Shown here: one piece after another, positions 45,175 to 53,904 of the stretch
Layout: every line of letters begins with the position of its first letter
Position numbering within the stretch: the stretch's first letter is position 1
Assembly: GCF_010667615.1 (NCBI RefSeq)
Contig: NZ_VYSG01000001.1
Coordinates: 186,001 to 250,000, forward strand
Reading direction: 5' to 3'
DNA: 64,000 nucleotides
From: Bifidobacterium choloepi
GTDB lineage: Bacteria > Actinomycetota > Actinomycetes > Actinomycetales > Bifidobacteriaceae
The notes under the pieces: generated by a model
What the model was told of the DNA's origin: nothing
Databases searched by the model: none
Seen by the model: the letters and a program-made list of their open reading frames with translations, nothing else
Translations under genes and position numbers: made by a program

Positions 45175-45223
45175 ATGCGGGCTTATGGATAGTGGACAGG
45201 CGTCACTATCCATAAGCCCGCAT
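45175..45223. repeat. Hairpin 2 of a pair (20-bp perfect arms)
   Basis: Perfect 20-bp arms starting ATGCGGGCTT and ending AAGCCCGCAT with a 9-nt loop. It lies between the small gene at 45,247 and the excalibur fragment, both on the minus strand. A terminator role is likely but unproven. Confidence 0.85.
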
Positions 45224-45246
45224 TGCAGCGCCACGGCGTCACGGCG

Positions 45247-45489
45247 TCACATCTGCGATGCCCAGATGTCCCCTTCGTCATCGGCCTCGTCTTCGTCGGC
45301 GTCGCGGTCGGCGCGGATCTTGTCGAGGACGGCGAGCACGCAGAACGCAGCGGAGGCGCCTAGGTCGAGCCAGCCGGCGGCCTTCTTGCCCTGCTTGAAG
45401 TTCGCGAGCGCGCCCATCAGCGACGCGGTGGCGCCGGCGACGGAGACGGCGCAGTCGAGGTACTTGCAGTTCTTGATCTTCTCGAGCAT
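45247..45489 (-). CDS. Small protein with one or two hydrophobic segments (80 aa)
   Basis: MLEKIKNCKYLDCAVSVAGA begins with two cysteines and moderately hydrophobic helices (about 12-29 and 41-55: AGWLDLGASAAFCVLAVLD) followed by an acidic tail (RADRDADEDEADDEGDIW). AAAGGA lies 8 nt before the ATG. No domain is recognised. The likely terminator hairpins lie right after its stop. Confidence 0.7.
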   Translation of the reverse strand: MLEKIKNCKYLDCAVSVAGATASLMGALANFKQGKKAAGWLDLGASAAFCVLAVLDKIRADRDADEDEADDEGDIWASQM

Positions 45490-45691
45490 GACGGTGTCCT
45501 TTCGTCTCGATTGGGGCCGATTGTACTCCGCCCGTGCGGGGACGGACCGCCTGCGTTCACGGTTCCGTGATCGAAGGCGGTCGAATGGGACAACGTCATC
45601 CGGTTTTGTATGGCGCGGGTCAGTTTCGTGCGGGTTTGTTCCGGCGGCCGGCGCCGATCGGGAGTCCCGGATCCCGGACCGGATGCCTGGC

Positions 45692-45949
45692 CTAGACGCC
45701 GAAGGAGGGCGTGCGGCGGACGCCGGCGCACATCGAGCAGACGCAGCGGCGCAGGCGGCCGAGCGTGCGGTCTTCGAGTTCCTCGATCGTGCGGGCGTGG
45801 ACGCCGTGGGCGCACAGGTCGTCGGCGCAGCTGTCGGAGGCGCAGAAGCCGGTCATCAGCGACAGGCGGTACATCGTGCTGTCCTCGTCGGGTTCGCGCA
45901 CGCACAGGATGCAGTCGGCAATTCGCTTGAGTCGGTTGGGCAACATCAT
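45692..45949 (-). CDS. Cysteine-rich mini-protein (85 aa)
   Basis: Eight or more cysteines in pairs: CILC near residue 14, CASDSCADDLC in the middle and CVCSMC near the end. The pattern suggests a zinc- or iron-sulfur-binding fold. GGAGAAG lies about 11 nt before the first ATG; a second ATG follows at once. The codon use and Cys spacing make it a real gene rather than chance, but no family is recognised. Confidence 0.65.
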   Translation of the reverse strand: MMLPNRLKRIADCILCVREPDEDSTMYRLSLMTGFCASDSCADDLCAHGVHARTIEELEDRTLGRLRRCVCSMCAGVRRTPSFGV

Positions 45950-46338
45950 CGGGGGATCTTCTCCTCGGTCAATCGTCGTTGAATGGTCGGGGAAATCGGC
46001 ATGGGCGGCGTAGCGGGGATCGCCGATTCGTCTCGGCGGCCGCGACCGTGCACTTTTTCCTCGGGACAGTCAACCATGGGCATCGCGCGCCGGCAATGCT
46101 CCGGTGGACATCTTGACACGATGTGCACAAACAGTGGTTCTGGCCGGTTCGTCGCCGGTCTCGCGGCGCCGGCGATGCAGTGGCCATCGTCTCGTCGTCC
46201 CGGCAGGGTTGCAACCTGCTAACTTTTGCATTTGTTTCCGCTTGTTTTCCTTCGTCTCCGTTTGTTTGCCCGTACCTCATATGGGAGGTACAATGACGGT
46301 AGAACATTTGTTCGACTAGTGGGCGAGGGAGGCGGACC

Positions 46339-47631
46339 GTGCTCAGGGGCGTCAAGGTCAAGCTCGATCCGTCTCCGCGTCAGGAGGCGATGTTGCGTTC
46401 CCATGCGGGGGCTGCGCGGTTCGCGTTCAATTTCATGCTCGCCCTGGTGAAGGCGTCGTGCGCCGGCCGTGTCCGTCCGTTCGGCTGGTCCCGGGCGGAA
46501 TTGCGGCGTGTCTGGAATGCGTGGAAGCCGGACGTGGCTCCGTGGTCGGCGAACAACTCGAAGGAAGCGTATTCGTATGGCGTCGAGTGTCTCGCGAACG
46601 CCCTGAAGAACTGGAAGGACTCGAAAAGCGGCAAGCGCAAGGGTCCGAAGGTCAATTTCCCGAAGTATCGCAAGCGCAACAGGCACATGAAGTTCGCGTA
46701 CACCACCGGCTGTTTCGGCCTGATCGAGGGTGATCCGAAGGCGTTGAAGCTGCCGCGTATCGGCCGGGTGCACTGTTTCGAGGATGTCGAGAGACGTGTC
46801 GCCGACGGCAGGGTTTTGCGCATGACCGTATCGTGCACGGCCGGTGAATGGTATGCGGCGTTGACCGTCGAATACCCCGACCCGATTATTCCAGTGAAGA
46901 CGGGCGACAATACGGTCGGCGTCGATCTTGGCGTGAAGACCCTCGCCACGCTTTCCGACGGCACTGTCGTCGAGAACCCGAAGCATTACCGGCGTAACGA
47001 GCGCAGGTTGCGTCGGGCCAGCAAGCGCATGTCCCGCCGCCAGGGGCCGACACCGGGTCGCAGGCCGTCGAAACGGTGGTCGAGGGCGAAGCGGTCGGTG
47101 CAGAAGATTCAGGCGACGACCGCCAGCCGGCGTCGCGACGTGATCTGGAAGACCGCCGGCATGATCGCCCGTTCGCATGACCGGGTGGTGCTGGAGGACC
47201 TGAACGTGGCGGGCATGAAACGCAACCGTCACCTGTCCAAGGCCGTATCGGACGCGGCGATGGGCATGCTCTCCCACGCCATACAAGTGAAATGCGCCCA
47301 GTACGGGACTGTTCTGGTCGTGGCCGACCGATGGTACCCATCCTCGAAAACATGCAGCAGGTGCGGGACGGTGAAAGCCAAGCTGACCCTCGCCGAGCGC
47401 GTGTTCGTGTGCGACAACCCCGACTGCGAGTACGCCCATAAGGGCGTTGACCGTGACTGGAACGCCGCCTGTAACCTGAAAAACTATCACGTCGCCCCGA
47501 GTGCCGGTGGAGACGCTAAACGCGCGCGGAGCGCCGGCAAGACGACCGCCCCTCGGGGCGGCAACGCACGGCACGAAACCCCCGATCCGGGAACAGAAAC
47601 GCGAACCAAGCAGAACCATCAGCGTTCATAA
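46339..47631 (+). CDS. tnpB: TnpB, RNA-guided nuclease of an IS605/IS607-type element
   Basis: 430 aa. TnpB proteins are ancestors of Cas12: they use an omega-RNA from the element's right end to cut DNA next to a transposon-specific motif. RuvC residues are visible: Asp in VGVDLGVKTLATLSDG, Glu in VVLEDLNVAGM and the last Asp in GVDRDWNAACNLKNY. The zinc ribbon is CSRCGTV...CDNPDC. An OrfB N-terminal helix-turn-helix (PSPRQEAMLRSHAGAARFAFN) is intact. It starts at GTG 46339 with GGGAGGC upstream. The C-terminal tail beyond RuvC-III is long and basic/Pro-rich. All catalytic residues are kept. Confidence 0.93.
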   Translation: MLRGVKVKLDPSPRQEAMLRSHAGAARFAFNFMLALVKASCAGRVRPFGWSRAELRRVWNAWKPDVAPWSANNSKEAYSYGVECLANALKNWKDSKSGKRKGPKVNFPKYRKRNRHMKFAYTTGCFGLIEGDPKALKLPRIGRVHCFEDVERRVADGRVLRMTVSCTAGEWYAALTVEYPDPIIPVKTGDNTVGVDLGVKTLATLSDGTVVENPKHYRRNERRLRRASKRMSRRQGPTPGRRPSKRWSRAKRSVQKIQATTASRRRDVIWKTAGMIARSHDRVVLEDLNVAGMKRNRHLSKAVSDAAMGMLSHAIQVKCAQYGTVLVVADRWYPSSKTCSRCGTVKAKLTLAERVFVCDNPDCEYAHKGVDRDWNAACNLKNYHVAPSAGGDAKRARSAGKTTAPRGGNARHETPDPGTETRTKQNHQRS

Positions 47632-47690
47632 GACTTGGAGCCTCCCCACCGCAAGGCGAGGGAGTACAACATGGTTTTAGTTTTTCGTTG
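47560..47690 (+). ncRNA. Possible omega-RNA scaffold of the TnpB element
   Basis: In related elements the guide RNA spans the 3' end of tnpB and the right end. Here this stretch includes a small hairpin (CTCCC / GGGAG around 47,642-47,664) near the right boundary. No promoter was identified and the limits are guesses. Confidence 0.3.
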
Positions 47691-47875
47691 GGCAAACAAA
47701 CGAAAACAAAGTCAGTTGCAACGGGCGTGTACATTCGTGCGGCAAATGCCGGACGAATCGTTCGAAGACGCCGGCCGGTTTGAAATTCCGCCGTTCTTGG
47801 CATAGGTTGGTACTGTTTTGTCCTTTCACCGGCCGGACAGGGATGCCGCGGTCGGCTCCCGAACGAAGGTGACCG

Positions 47876-49273
47876 ATGTCTTCACCCAATTCCGATGATT
47901 CCCGGCGGGATCGTCCGTCGAACGACTCCGCCGACGACGAACAGGCGCGCCGCTCCCCTGTCGAGGCGCCGACGCAGGCGATCCGCAAGCCCCGCAAGCA
48001 GCAGGGGCGCCAGTCTCAGCAGCAGTCCGGCCGCCAGTCCCAGCAGGGTCGTCAGTCGAGTCAGCCCCAGCAGTCGAAGCAGTCGGTCCAGTCAGGCCAG
48101 TCCCGTGCGCCGCAGCAGCAGTCGCGTCAGCAGCAGTCGCATGCTCCGCAGCGGTCGTCGGCTGCACGGCAGTCGCAGGCGTCTGGCGAGCAGCCGCGTT
48201 CGTATCCGGTGACGCGCGAGCATGTCGTCCGGCCGACGGTCAGGCCGCAGACTGGCTCGCAGGCGGAGGCCGCACGGCAGGAGCCGCGACCGTCGCAGCC
48301 GTCGTATTTCCCGCCGTCGAACCAGTTCGCCGCCGCCGGCGGACAGCCTGCCAGCCAGTACGCCGCTCCGGCGTCCAACGGGAACCAGTATGCGTCCGCC
48401 GGCCGCTTCGGCACCCAGTTCGCCGGACGGCCGGCCGGCTACGCGGGAATGGCCGGCATGCCCGGTTCGCTGGCCACGCAGCAGGTCGGCGTCGACGTCA
48501 TCGCCTGCGGCATCGGCACCGTGCTGGCCGTCATCGGCCTGTTCGTGCCGATCATCGCGATGTCGGCGGTCATTTCGTCCACCGGTTACGTCGCGGCGAC
48601 GAACCTGTCGGTGGCGACGATGTTCGGCGGCTTCGGCGCGCTGCTGGTCGCCATACCGATCGTCCTCGGCGTCATCGGCTTCATCGGCATCATGCAGGCG
48701 AACAGTCGCATCGGACTCGTGTGCACGGTGCTCGCCGCCATCTTCAACGGCTGCTACCTGACGACGGCCGCGTCGTTCGTGATCTACCAAAGCTATGTGG
48801 CGCGGTTCGGCATGTTCCTGCTCGCGCTCGGCATTCTCGGCCAGGTCATCGGCGCCGCGTTCCTGAGCAAGGCGAACGAAACGGCGAAACTGCGCAAGTA
48901 CGGCAGCTACCGCGCGATCGTCGTCGCCGCGCTGAAGAAGGATCGCGCCGGCAGCCTGCACGATTCTTCCGGCGCGGCCACGTCCGGCATCGAGATCTCC
49001 GACGCCGACCTCGCGCCGTATCTCAAGCCGAAAAGCAAGCTCGTCGCCGGATTCGCCGGCGTCTTCGCCGGCATGTTCGGCGTGCACAACTTCTACCGCG
49101 GCCGCCGCATCCGCGGCGCCATCCAGCTCGGCGTGACGCTGGTCGGTGCTGCCACGATCATCGCGCCGGCCGCAATGGCCATCTGGGGACTCGTCGAGGG
49201 CGTCTGCATCCTGTGCGCCGACCCCGGCAGCGGCTGGCGAATCGATTCCCGCGGCATCGAAATGCACGACTAG
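47876..49273 (+). CDS. TM2-domain membrane protein with Gln/Ser-rich N-terminus (copy 2)
   Basis: 465 aa. Same architecture as the protein at 42,204: a long Gln/Ser/Arg-rich low-complexity tail (about 1-190), four membrane helices (about 205-345), a linker ending EISDADLAPYLKPKSK, and a TM2 domain (KLVAGFAGVFAGMFGVHNFY followed by RGRRIRGAIQL). It ends RGIEMHD. The tail here is Gln/Ser-rich where copy 1 is Gln/Pro-rich. The ATG at 47876 follows GAACGAAGGTG, a plausible ribosome site. Function unknown; a large disordered cytoplasmic tail suggests a protein-binding role. Confidence 0.88.
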   Translation: MSSPNSDDSRRDRPSNDSADDEQARRSPVEAPTQAIRKPRKQQGRQSQQQSGRQSQQGRQSSQPQQSKQSVQSGQSRAPQQQSRQQQSHAPQRSSAARQSQASGEQPRSYPVTREHVVRPTVRPQTGSQAEAARQEPRPSQPSYFPPSNQFAAAGGQPASQYAAPASNGNQYASAGRFGTQFAGRPAGYAGMAGMPGSLATQQVGVDVIACGIGTVLAVIGLFVPIIAMSAVISSTGYVAATNLSVATMFGGFGALLVAIPIVLGVIGFIGIMQANSRIGLVCTVLAAIFNGCYLTTAASFVIYQSYVARFGMFLLALGILGQVIGAAFLSKANETAKLRKYGSYRAIVVAALKKDRAGSLHDSSGAATSGIEISDADLAPYLKPKSKLVAGFAGVFAGMFGVHNFYRGRRIRGAIQLGVTLVGAATIIAPAAMAIWGLVEGVCILCADPGSGWRIDSRGIEMHD

Positions 49274-49316
49274 CCGTCGTCTCGGCCTGCGGCCGCCGGC
49301 TGGTTCCGACTTTCTT

Positions 49317-49376
49317 CCTGCCTCTCATGTCACAGGCCCGAGCTTGCAAGCTCGGGCCTGTGACATGAGAGGCAGG
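49317..49376. terminator. Perfect 60-bp palindrome between convergent genes
   Basis: A perfect 30+30 bp palindrome (no loop) whose inner part is CATGTCACAGGCCC...GGGCCTGTGACATG. It lies between the TM2 gene (+) and the channel gene (-) and most likely ends both transcripts. There is no U-tract. Confidence 0.85.
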
Positions 49377-49389
49377 TTGTCCATGCCGT

Positions 49390-50328
49390 TCATTTCTTGC
49401 CGTCGGAGGACACCACGCGCATGACGCGACGGTCCTCTTCGGCGTCGGAAGCCTTCAAGTCGGGATCCTCGAAGCGGAACGATCCGGTCGACGTGACCGA
49501 CGTCCTGATGCCGTTGCCGGCCGCCGTTTTCCTCTCCGGTGTTTTCCTCGACTCTTCCCCGCCGCCGGCCACCGGCACCATGCCGGAGGACGTCGACTCG
49601 AAAGCCGGGTCGTCGGTCGGCTTGCCGCGGTGATGGACTTCGCGCACGAGGATGCGCCTGGGCAGGTGGACGTGCGTGCGCTTCATCGCGCCGGGCACCG
49701 TGATGTTGAACTTGACGGAGATGACGCGCAGCACGACGACGAGGACGACGATCACGACGTCAAGCGCGAACTCGGTCTGGAACGTGATCTTCTTCGCTTC
49801 CTCCCAGCGCCAGACGACGACGGTCAGGAAGCTGCCGATGACGGCCGGAATGATGTACCAGTGCCGGTCCTTGATGACCTGCGGCACCTCGTTGAGCAGC
49901 ATGTCGCGGATCATGCCGCCACCCATCGCCGTGAACGTGCCGAGGAAGACGGCCGTCAGCGACGTCGTCGAGTACATCAGCGCCTTGCTGGCGCCGTTGA
50001 CGGCGAACAGGCCGAGGGCCAGCGCGTCGATGATCAGCATCGACCACTTGAGCTCGTCGACTTCCGGATGGATGATCGCGACGACGATGCCGGCGCCGAA
50101 TGCCGTGAGCACGTAGCCGAGGTTGGAGACGCCGACCGGCGGCAGCGCGCCGAGGAAGACGTCGCGGATCAGGCCGCCGCCGAGGGCCGTCAGCCAGGCG
50201 GTGATGATGATCGTCAGGATGTCGTACTGCTTGCGGATGGCCGCCATGCCGCCGGACATGCCGCAGAAGAACACGGCCAGGTATTCGATCATCTGGAAAA
50301 ACGGACTGGTCTGCAGCGCAATGCCCAT
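49390..50328 (-). CDS. UPF0126/TRIC-type trimeric channel protein
   Basis: 312 aa. Two repeats of three membrane helices each carry the GGGxxRD motif: TALGGGLIRDVFLG and TAMGGGMIRDMLL, the signature of bacterial TRIC/YadS (UPF0126) potassium-permeable channels. Seven membrane segments fit within about residues 10-215, followed by a long hydrophilic tail (about 216-312) that is unusual in length for the family. I choose the ATG at 50328 with GGGGGAG upstream over an ATG 24 nt earlier. The gene stands alone between two palindromic terminators. The ion carried is not determined. Confidence 0.9.
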   Translation of the reverse strand: MGIALQTSPFFQMIEYLAVFFCGMSGGMAAIRKQYDILTIIITAWLTALGGGLIRDVFLGALPPVGVSNLGYVLTAFGAGIVVAIIHPEVDELKWSMLIIDALALGLFAVNGASKALMYSTTSLTAVFLGTFTAMGGGMIRDMLLNEVPQVIKDRHWYIIPAVIGSFLTVVVWRWEEAKKITFQTEFALDVVIVVLVVVLRVISVKFNITVPGAMKRTHVHLPRRILVREVHHRGKPTDDPAFESTSSGMVPVAGGGEESRKTPERKTAAGNGIRTSVTSTGSFRFEDPDLKASDAEEDRRVMRVVSSDGKK

Positions 50329-50434
50329 GCTTCGCTCCCCCTCGGTGCCCAATTGCCCAATGACGTTCGTTCAATGGCGGCCATGATACTCCGGCCGCCC
50401 GTCCGCGCCAACAGGCCATGTCGCGCAAACAAAA

Positions 50435-50475
50435 CATGTCACGGTCCCGTGCTTCAAGCACGGGACCGTGACATG
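50435..50475. terminator. Palindromic terminator between ilvE and the channel gene
   Basis: 20-bp perfect arms (CATGTCACGGTCCCGTGC...) around a single base. It lies after the ilvE stop on the minus strand. Arms begin and end with CATGT/ACATG like the other long hairpins here. Confidence 0.85.
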
Positions 50476-50498
50476 GTACGGGGAATGGCTGGACGGTC

Positions 50499-51626
50499 TC
50501 AGCAGACCTTCCACATCCAGTTGTGCGGATCCTCGATCTCGCCCATCTGGATGCCGAGGAGCTGCTCGCGCAGCTTCGTCGTCAATTCGCCCGGCTTGCC
50601 GCCGTTGACCTCGATGTCGAACTTGTCCGACTTGAAGCGGCCGATCGGCGTGATGATGGCGGCGGTGCCGCAGGCGAAGACCTCGGTGACCTCGCCGGAC
50701 TTGATGTCCTCGAGCAGCTGGTCGAGCTCGATCATCGTCTCGACGACGTCGCGGCCCTCGTCGGCCATGAGCTGGATCAGCGAGCGGCGGGTGACGCCCG
50801 GCAGGATGTTGCCGTTGAGGCTCGGCGTCTCGACGTGACCGTCCTTGTGGACGATCATCATGTTCATGCCGCCGAGTTCCTCGAGATATGTCTTGGTGGC
50901 CGCGTCGACGAAGCAGACCTGCTCGCAGCCCTGCGCGATGCCGCGGTATTCGCCGAGCAGCGACGCGGCGTAGTTGCCGCCGCACTTGGCATAGCCGGTG
51001 CCTCCGGGGCCGGTGCGGAAGAACTGGTCCTCCACCCAGATGCTGACCGGCTTGAGGCCGCCGGTGAAGTACGGGCCGGACGGCGAGGCGATGACGCAGT
51101 AGTCGACCTCCTCCGGGGCGCGCACGCCGAGGAACGGTTCGGACGCGAACATGAACGGACGCATGTACAGCGTGTATTCGCGGCGCGACGGCACCCAGGC
51201 GCGGTCTTCCTTGATGAGCGCGGCGACCGAGCCGAGGAAGTCGTCGACGGGCAGCTGCGGCAGGTACAGGCGCTCGGCCGAGTTCTGGAAGCGTTCGGCG
51301 TTGGCGTCCGGACGGAACAGCCAGGTGGAGCCGTCGGCGTGGCGGTAGGCCTTGAGGCCCTCGAAGATTTCCTGGGCGTAGTGCAGGACCGAGGCGCCCG
51401 GGTCGAGCTTGAGCGGCGCGTACGGCTCGATGCGACGGTCGCCCCAGCCCTCGCCCTTCGTCCACGTCATGTGCGCCATGCTGTCGGAGAAGACCTGGCC
51501 GAAGGCCGGCTTGTCGATGATGTCGGCGCGCTTGGCGTCGGAGGCCTTGTTCGGGTTGGGCAGGACGGTGAAGTTCGCCGCGAGGGCGTCGAGTTCGGCC
51601 GGATCATGATGCGATTCGTAAGTCAT
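50499..51626 (-). CDS. ilvE: Branched-chain amino acid aminotransferase
   Basis: 375 aa, fold-type IV PLP enzyme. Transfers amino groups between glutamate and the 2-oxo acids of leucine, isoleucine and valine. Motifs: LHYAQEIFEGLKAYRHADG (substrate loop), YMRPFMFASEP, and the PLP-lysine region TGYAKCGGNYAASL; then LNGNILPGVTRRSLIQLA and EVFACGTAAIITPIG near the C-terminus. These define the BCAT group over D-amino acid transaminases. A single gene with its own palindromic terminator. Confidence 0.96.
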   Translation of the reverse strand: MTYESHHDPAELDALAANFTVLPNPNKASDAKRADIIDKPAFGQVFSDSMAHMTWTKGEGWGDRRIEPYAPLKLDPGASVLHYAQEIFEGLKAYRHADGSTWLFRPDANAERFQNSAERLYLPQLPVDDFLGSVAALIKEDRAWVPSRREYTLYMRPFMFASEPFLGVRAPEEVDYCVIASPSGPYFTGGLKPVSIWVEDQFFRTGPGGTGYAKCGGNYAASLLGEYRGIAQGCEQVCFVDAATKTYLEELGGMNMMIVHKDGHVETPSLNGNILPGVTRRSLIQLMADEGRDVVETMIELDQLLEDIKSGEVTEVFACGTAAIITPIGRFKSDKFDIEVNGGKPGELTTKLREQLLGIQMGEIEDPHNWMWKVC

Positions 51627-51842
51627 TGATCACTCTTCTTTGCAAACTTGCTGCGATGGTTGGCTGCCGGCGGTCATGGTGACGGGCTTGTGGCCCCGGG
51701 GATGGCCGGCCGATTGGTTCCCCACTTTGGCACAGCATCGTGTTCGCGGGGTGACGAAGTTCACATTCTGAAAGGGACGATCGGCATCGTTCCGCCATTT
51801 TGACCGCATCGTGGAACGGCAAGGTTGTTCCGTAAGCGAAGC

Positions 51843-51900
51843 GGGTCCGCCCCGGCGATGCCGCCGACCGGTGGTCGGCATGGCATCGCGGGACGGACCC
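51843..51900. terminator. Stem-loop terminator of rplY/ctc
   Basis: A long imperfect stem (GGGTCCG...CGGACCC outside, GGCGATGCC/GGCATCGC and GCCGACC/GGTCGGC inside) directly follows the rplY stop on the minus strand. No strong U-tract follows. Confidence 0.7.
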
Positions 51901-51923
51901 ACTTAGATATAAAAAGGTCGGGC

Positions 51924-52538
51924 TCACTCGGCCTCGGCGGCGCCTTCGGCGGTGGCTTCCGGAGCGGCGGCTTCCAGGTTCGGGCCGGCGGCTTCTTCCG
52001 GGACCTCGACGGTGACGATCGACTCCTCGATGTCGTTGACGTCGAGCTCGACGCCTTCCGGCATCTGCAGGTCCTTGGCGTAGACCTTGGAGCCGTCGAC
52101 CAGGCCGTCGACGTTGATGACGATCTTCTCCGGCAGGTTGGCGACATCGGCGCGGACCTTGAGCTCCTGGATGTCGACGAACGCGACGGCGGCGCCCTTC
52201 GGCGTGCCCTCGACGAAGACCGGGACCTCGACCTCGATCTTCTCGCCGGCGCGGACCTCGTAGAAGTCGACGTGCTCGACGGTGCGCTTGACCGGGTTCT
52301 TCTGGACTTCCTTGGCGACGGCAAGCTTGGACTGGCCGTCGAAGTTCAGCGTGAACAGGGCGTTCGTCAGGCGCAGGGCCAGCGTCGTTTCCTTCTGCGG
52401 CAGCTTGATGTAGATCGGCTGCTCGCCGCCGGCGTAGATCGTCGCCGGGATTTCCTGGGCGGCGCGCATGCGGCGGGCCGGGCCCTTGCCGAATTCGGTG
52501 CGCAGGGAGCCTTCGAGGACGACAGTGTTGTTTGCCAT
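51924..52538 (-). CDS. rplY: 50S ribosomal protein L25/general stress protein Ctc
   Basis: 204 aa, the long Ctc-type form. The N-terminal L25 domain (VVLEGSLRTEFGKGPARRMR followed by AAQEIPATIYAGGEQPI) binds 5S rRNA; the C-terminal TL5-type domain (EIEVEVPVFVEGTPKGA and DVNDIEESIVTV) follows, with an Ala/Glu-rich acidic tail as in many actinobacteria. I choose the ATG at 52538, with AAGGAG 7 nt upstream. Monocistronic with a downstream terminator; divergent from the alpha/beta hydrolase gene. Confidence 0.95.
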   Translation of the reverse strand: MANNTVVLEGSLRTEFGKGPARRMRAAQEIPATIYAGGEQPIYIKLPQKETTLALRLTNALFTLNFDGQSKLAVAKEVQKNPVKRTVEHVDFYEVRAGEKIEVEVPVFVEGTPKGAAVAFVDIQELKVRADVANLPEKIVINVDGLVDGSKVYAKDLQMPEGVELDVNDIEESIVTVEVPEEAAGPNLEAAAPEATAEGAAEAE

Positions 52539-52836
52539 GATGTTTCTCCTTACTATGTCGTGCGTTTCGGCGCATCTTCGGGCCAACTACGTCCAACGGC
52601 GCACGGAGCGCGGTAAGGAGCGTCAAGCCGAGTCGATTACGGAAGCCGTCCGGCCGGCGGGATCGTTCGGAATCCAGCCGCCGTCGCTTCCCTCGCCAAA
52701 GCAACTGCTCCACCATAGAAAACAGTCGGGACATCGGCTTGCCGTCGCGGTCGGCAGCCCGGCGATGTTGGGTATACTGTCCAGCAGACATGACGATTCG
52801 TCCGGCGGTTTCGGCACGCCGGGTTCGGGAGCGAAG

Positions 52837-53898
52837 ATGAACGCAGACAACACGAAGACGACACGGCGCCATCCGGTGCGCACCGCATTCCACGTGGCCT
52901 GTGGCACGGCGGTCGCCGGCGCCGCGGTGCTGCTGGCCGCCGGCGAGCTGCTGTTTCAGGTGGCGCTGGACACGCAGTCGGAGCAGTCGCTGTTTCGCCG
53001 GAAGGCCGACGGCAAGTACGATTCGTTCGACCATACGCCGGCGAACGTCGACGGGGCGAGCCTCGACTGGTTCGAGAGCACGCGCCAGCCGGTCCGCATC
53101 CTCAGCCAGGACCGCCTGAAGCTGCACGCCTGGAAGTTCGACCCCGACTCCGGCCGGCCATTGCCCCACGCCTACGCGATCTGCCTGCACGGCTACACCG
53201 GCGGTCCGGCGGAGATGGCGCCGTGGGCGCACCACTACGCGCAGATGGGCTTCACGGTGCTCGTGCCGGCGGCCCGCGGTCACGAACGCTCGCAGGGACG
53301 CTACGTGACGTTCGGGTGGGAGGAACGGCGCGACCTGATGGGCTGGATCAACAAGATCCTCGCCATCGACCCGCATGCCCGCATCCTGCTGCACGGCAAC
53401 TCGATGGGCGCCGCGACCGTCATGCTGGCGCTCGGCGAGCCGACGCTGCCGCGCGCCGTCAGGGCCGCCGTCGTCGATTCCGGCTACGTCTCCGAAACCG
53501 GGCAGCTCACCGACAATGTCGCCGGCATGCTGCACCTGCCGCGCGGCATGGCCGGCTGGATCGTCTCGGCCGCCGACGTCGTCAACCGCGTGCGTCTCGG
53601 CTTCCCGTTCTCGAAGGCCGACTGCCTCGCGGCGCTCGGCAAGTGCCGCATTCCGGTGCTGTTCATCCAGGGCACGAAGGACGAGATCGTCTCCCCCGGC
53701 TCGATCGACCTGCTGTTCGCGGCGGACGCCGGCACCGGACGCGAGCGCCTGGTCGTCGAGGACGCCGGTCACACGGCGTCGATGGCCACGAATCCGGCAC
53801 TGTACTGGTCGACCGTCGACGCGTTCGTGCGCCGGTGGATTCCCGTGAAGGTTCCCAACCCGGTCGTCGCCACGGCGAAGAAGCTGTTCGGCCGCTGA
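52837..53898 (+). CDS. Alpha/beta hydrolase, membrane-anchored
   Basis: 353 aa. An N-terminal hydrophobic segment (about 18-40) anchors or exports a serine hydrolase. The triad is visible: nucleophile Ser in LLHGNSMGAAT (GxSxG), Asp in IQGTKDEIVSP and His in EDAGHTASMA; the oxyanion segment is CLHGYTGG. This layout resembles YqkD/BAAT-like esterases of unknown substrate. GGGAGCGAAG precedes the ATG at 52837. Monocistronic, ending at a palindromic terminator shared with the convergent pntB. Confidence 0.88.
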   Translation: MNADNTKTTRRHPVRTAFHVACGTAVAGAAVLLAAGELLFQVALDTQSEQSLFRRKADGKYDSFDHTPANVDGASLDWFESTRQPVRILSQDRLKLHAWKFDPDSGRPLPHAYAICLHGYTGGPAEMAPWAHHYAQMGFTVLVPAARGHERSQGRYVTFGWEERRDLMGWINKILAIDPHARILLHGNSMGAATVMLALGEPTLPRAVRAAVVDSGYVSETGQLTDNVAGMLHLPRGMAGWIVSAADVVNRVRLGFPFSKADCLAALGKCRIPVLFIQGTKDEIVSPGSIDLLFAADAGTGRERLVVEDAGHTASMATNPALYWSTVDAFVRRWIPVKVPNPVVATAKKLFGR

Positions 53899-53904
53899 CA
53901 CGGC

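Larger units (their letters stand above)
46259..47702 (+). mobile_element. TnpB-only IS605/IS607-type element with 13-bp inverted ends
   Basis: The transposase-like gene tnpB is bounded by CGTTTGTTTGCCC at 46,259-46,271 and its exact inverse at 47,690-47,702. A left-end hairpin (GTACCTC / GAGGTAC, 46,272-46,291) lies just inside. No tnpA recombinase gene is present, so the element would depend on one elsewhere or be immobile. The outer limits are my proposal from the inverted repeats. Confidence 0.6.

Noticed and set aside
46219-47619. 466-codon minus-strand open frame
   Set aside because: Antisense of tnpB; no independent support.
46339-47631. TnpB as a second, Cas12-type CRISPR effector
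   Set aside because: No repeats or cas genes nearby; the size, N-terminal OrfB domain and end structures fit an IS605/IS607-type element.
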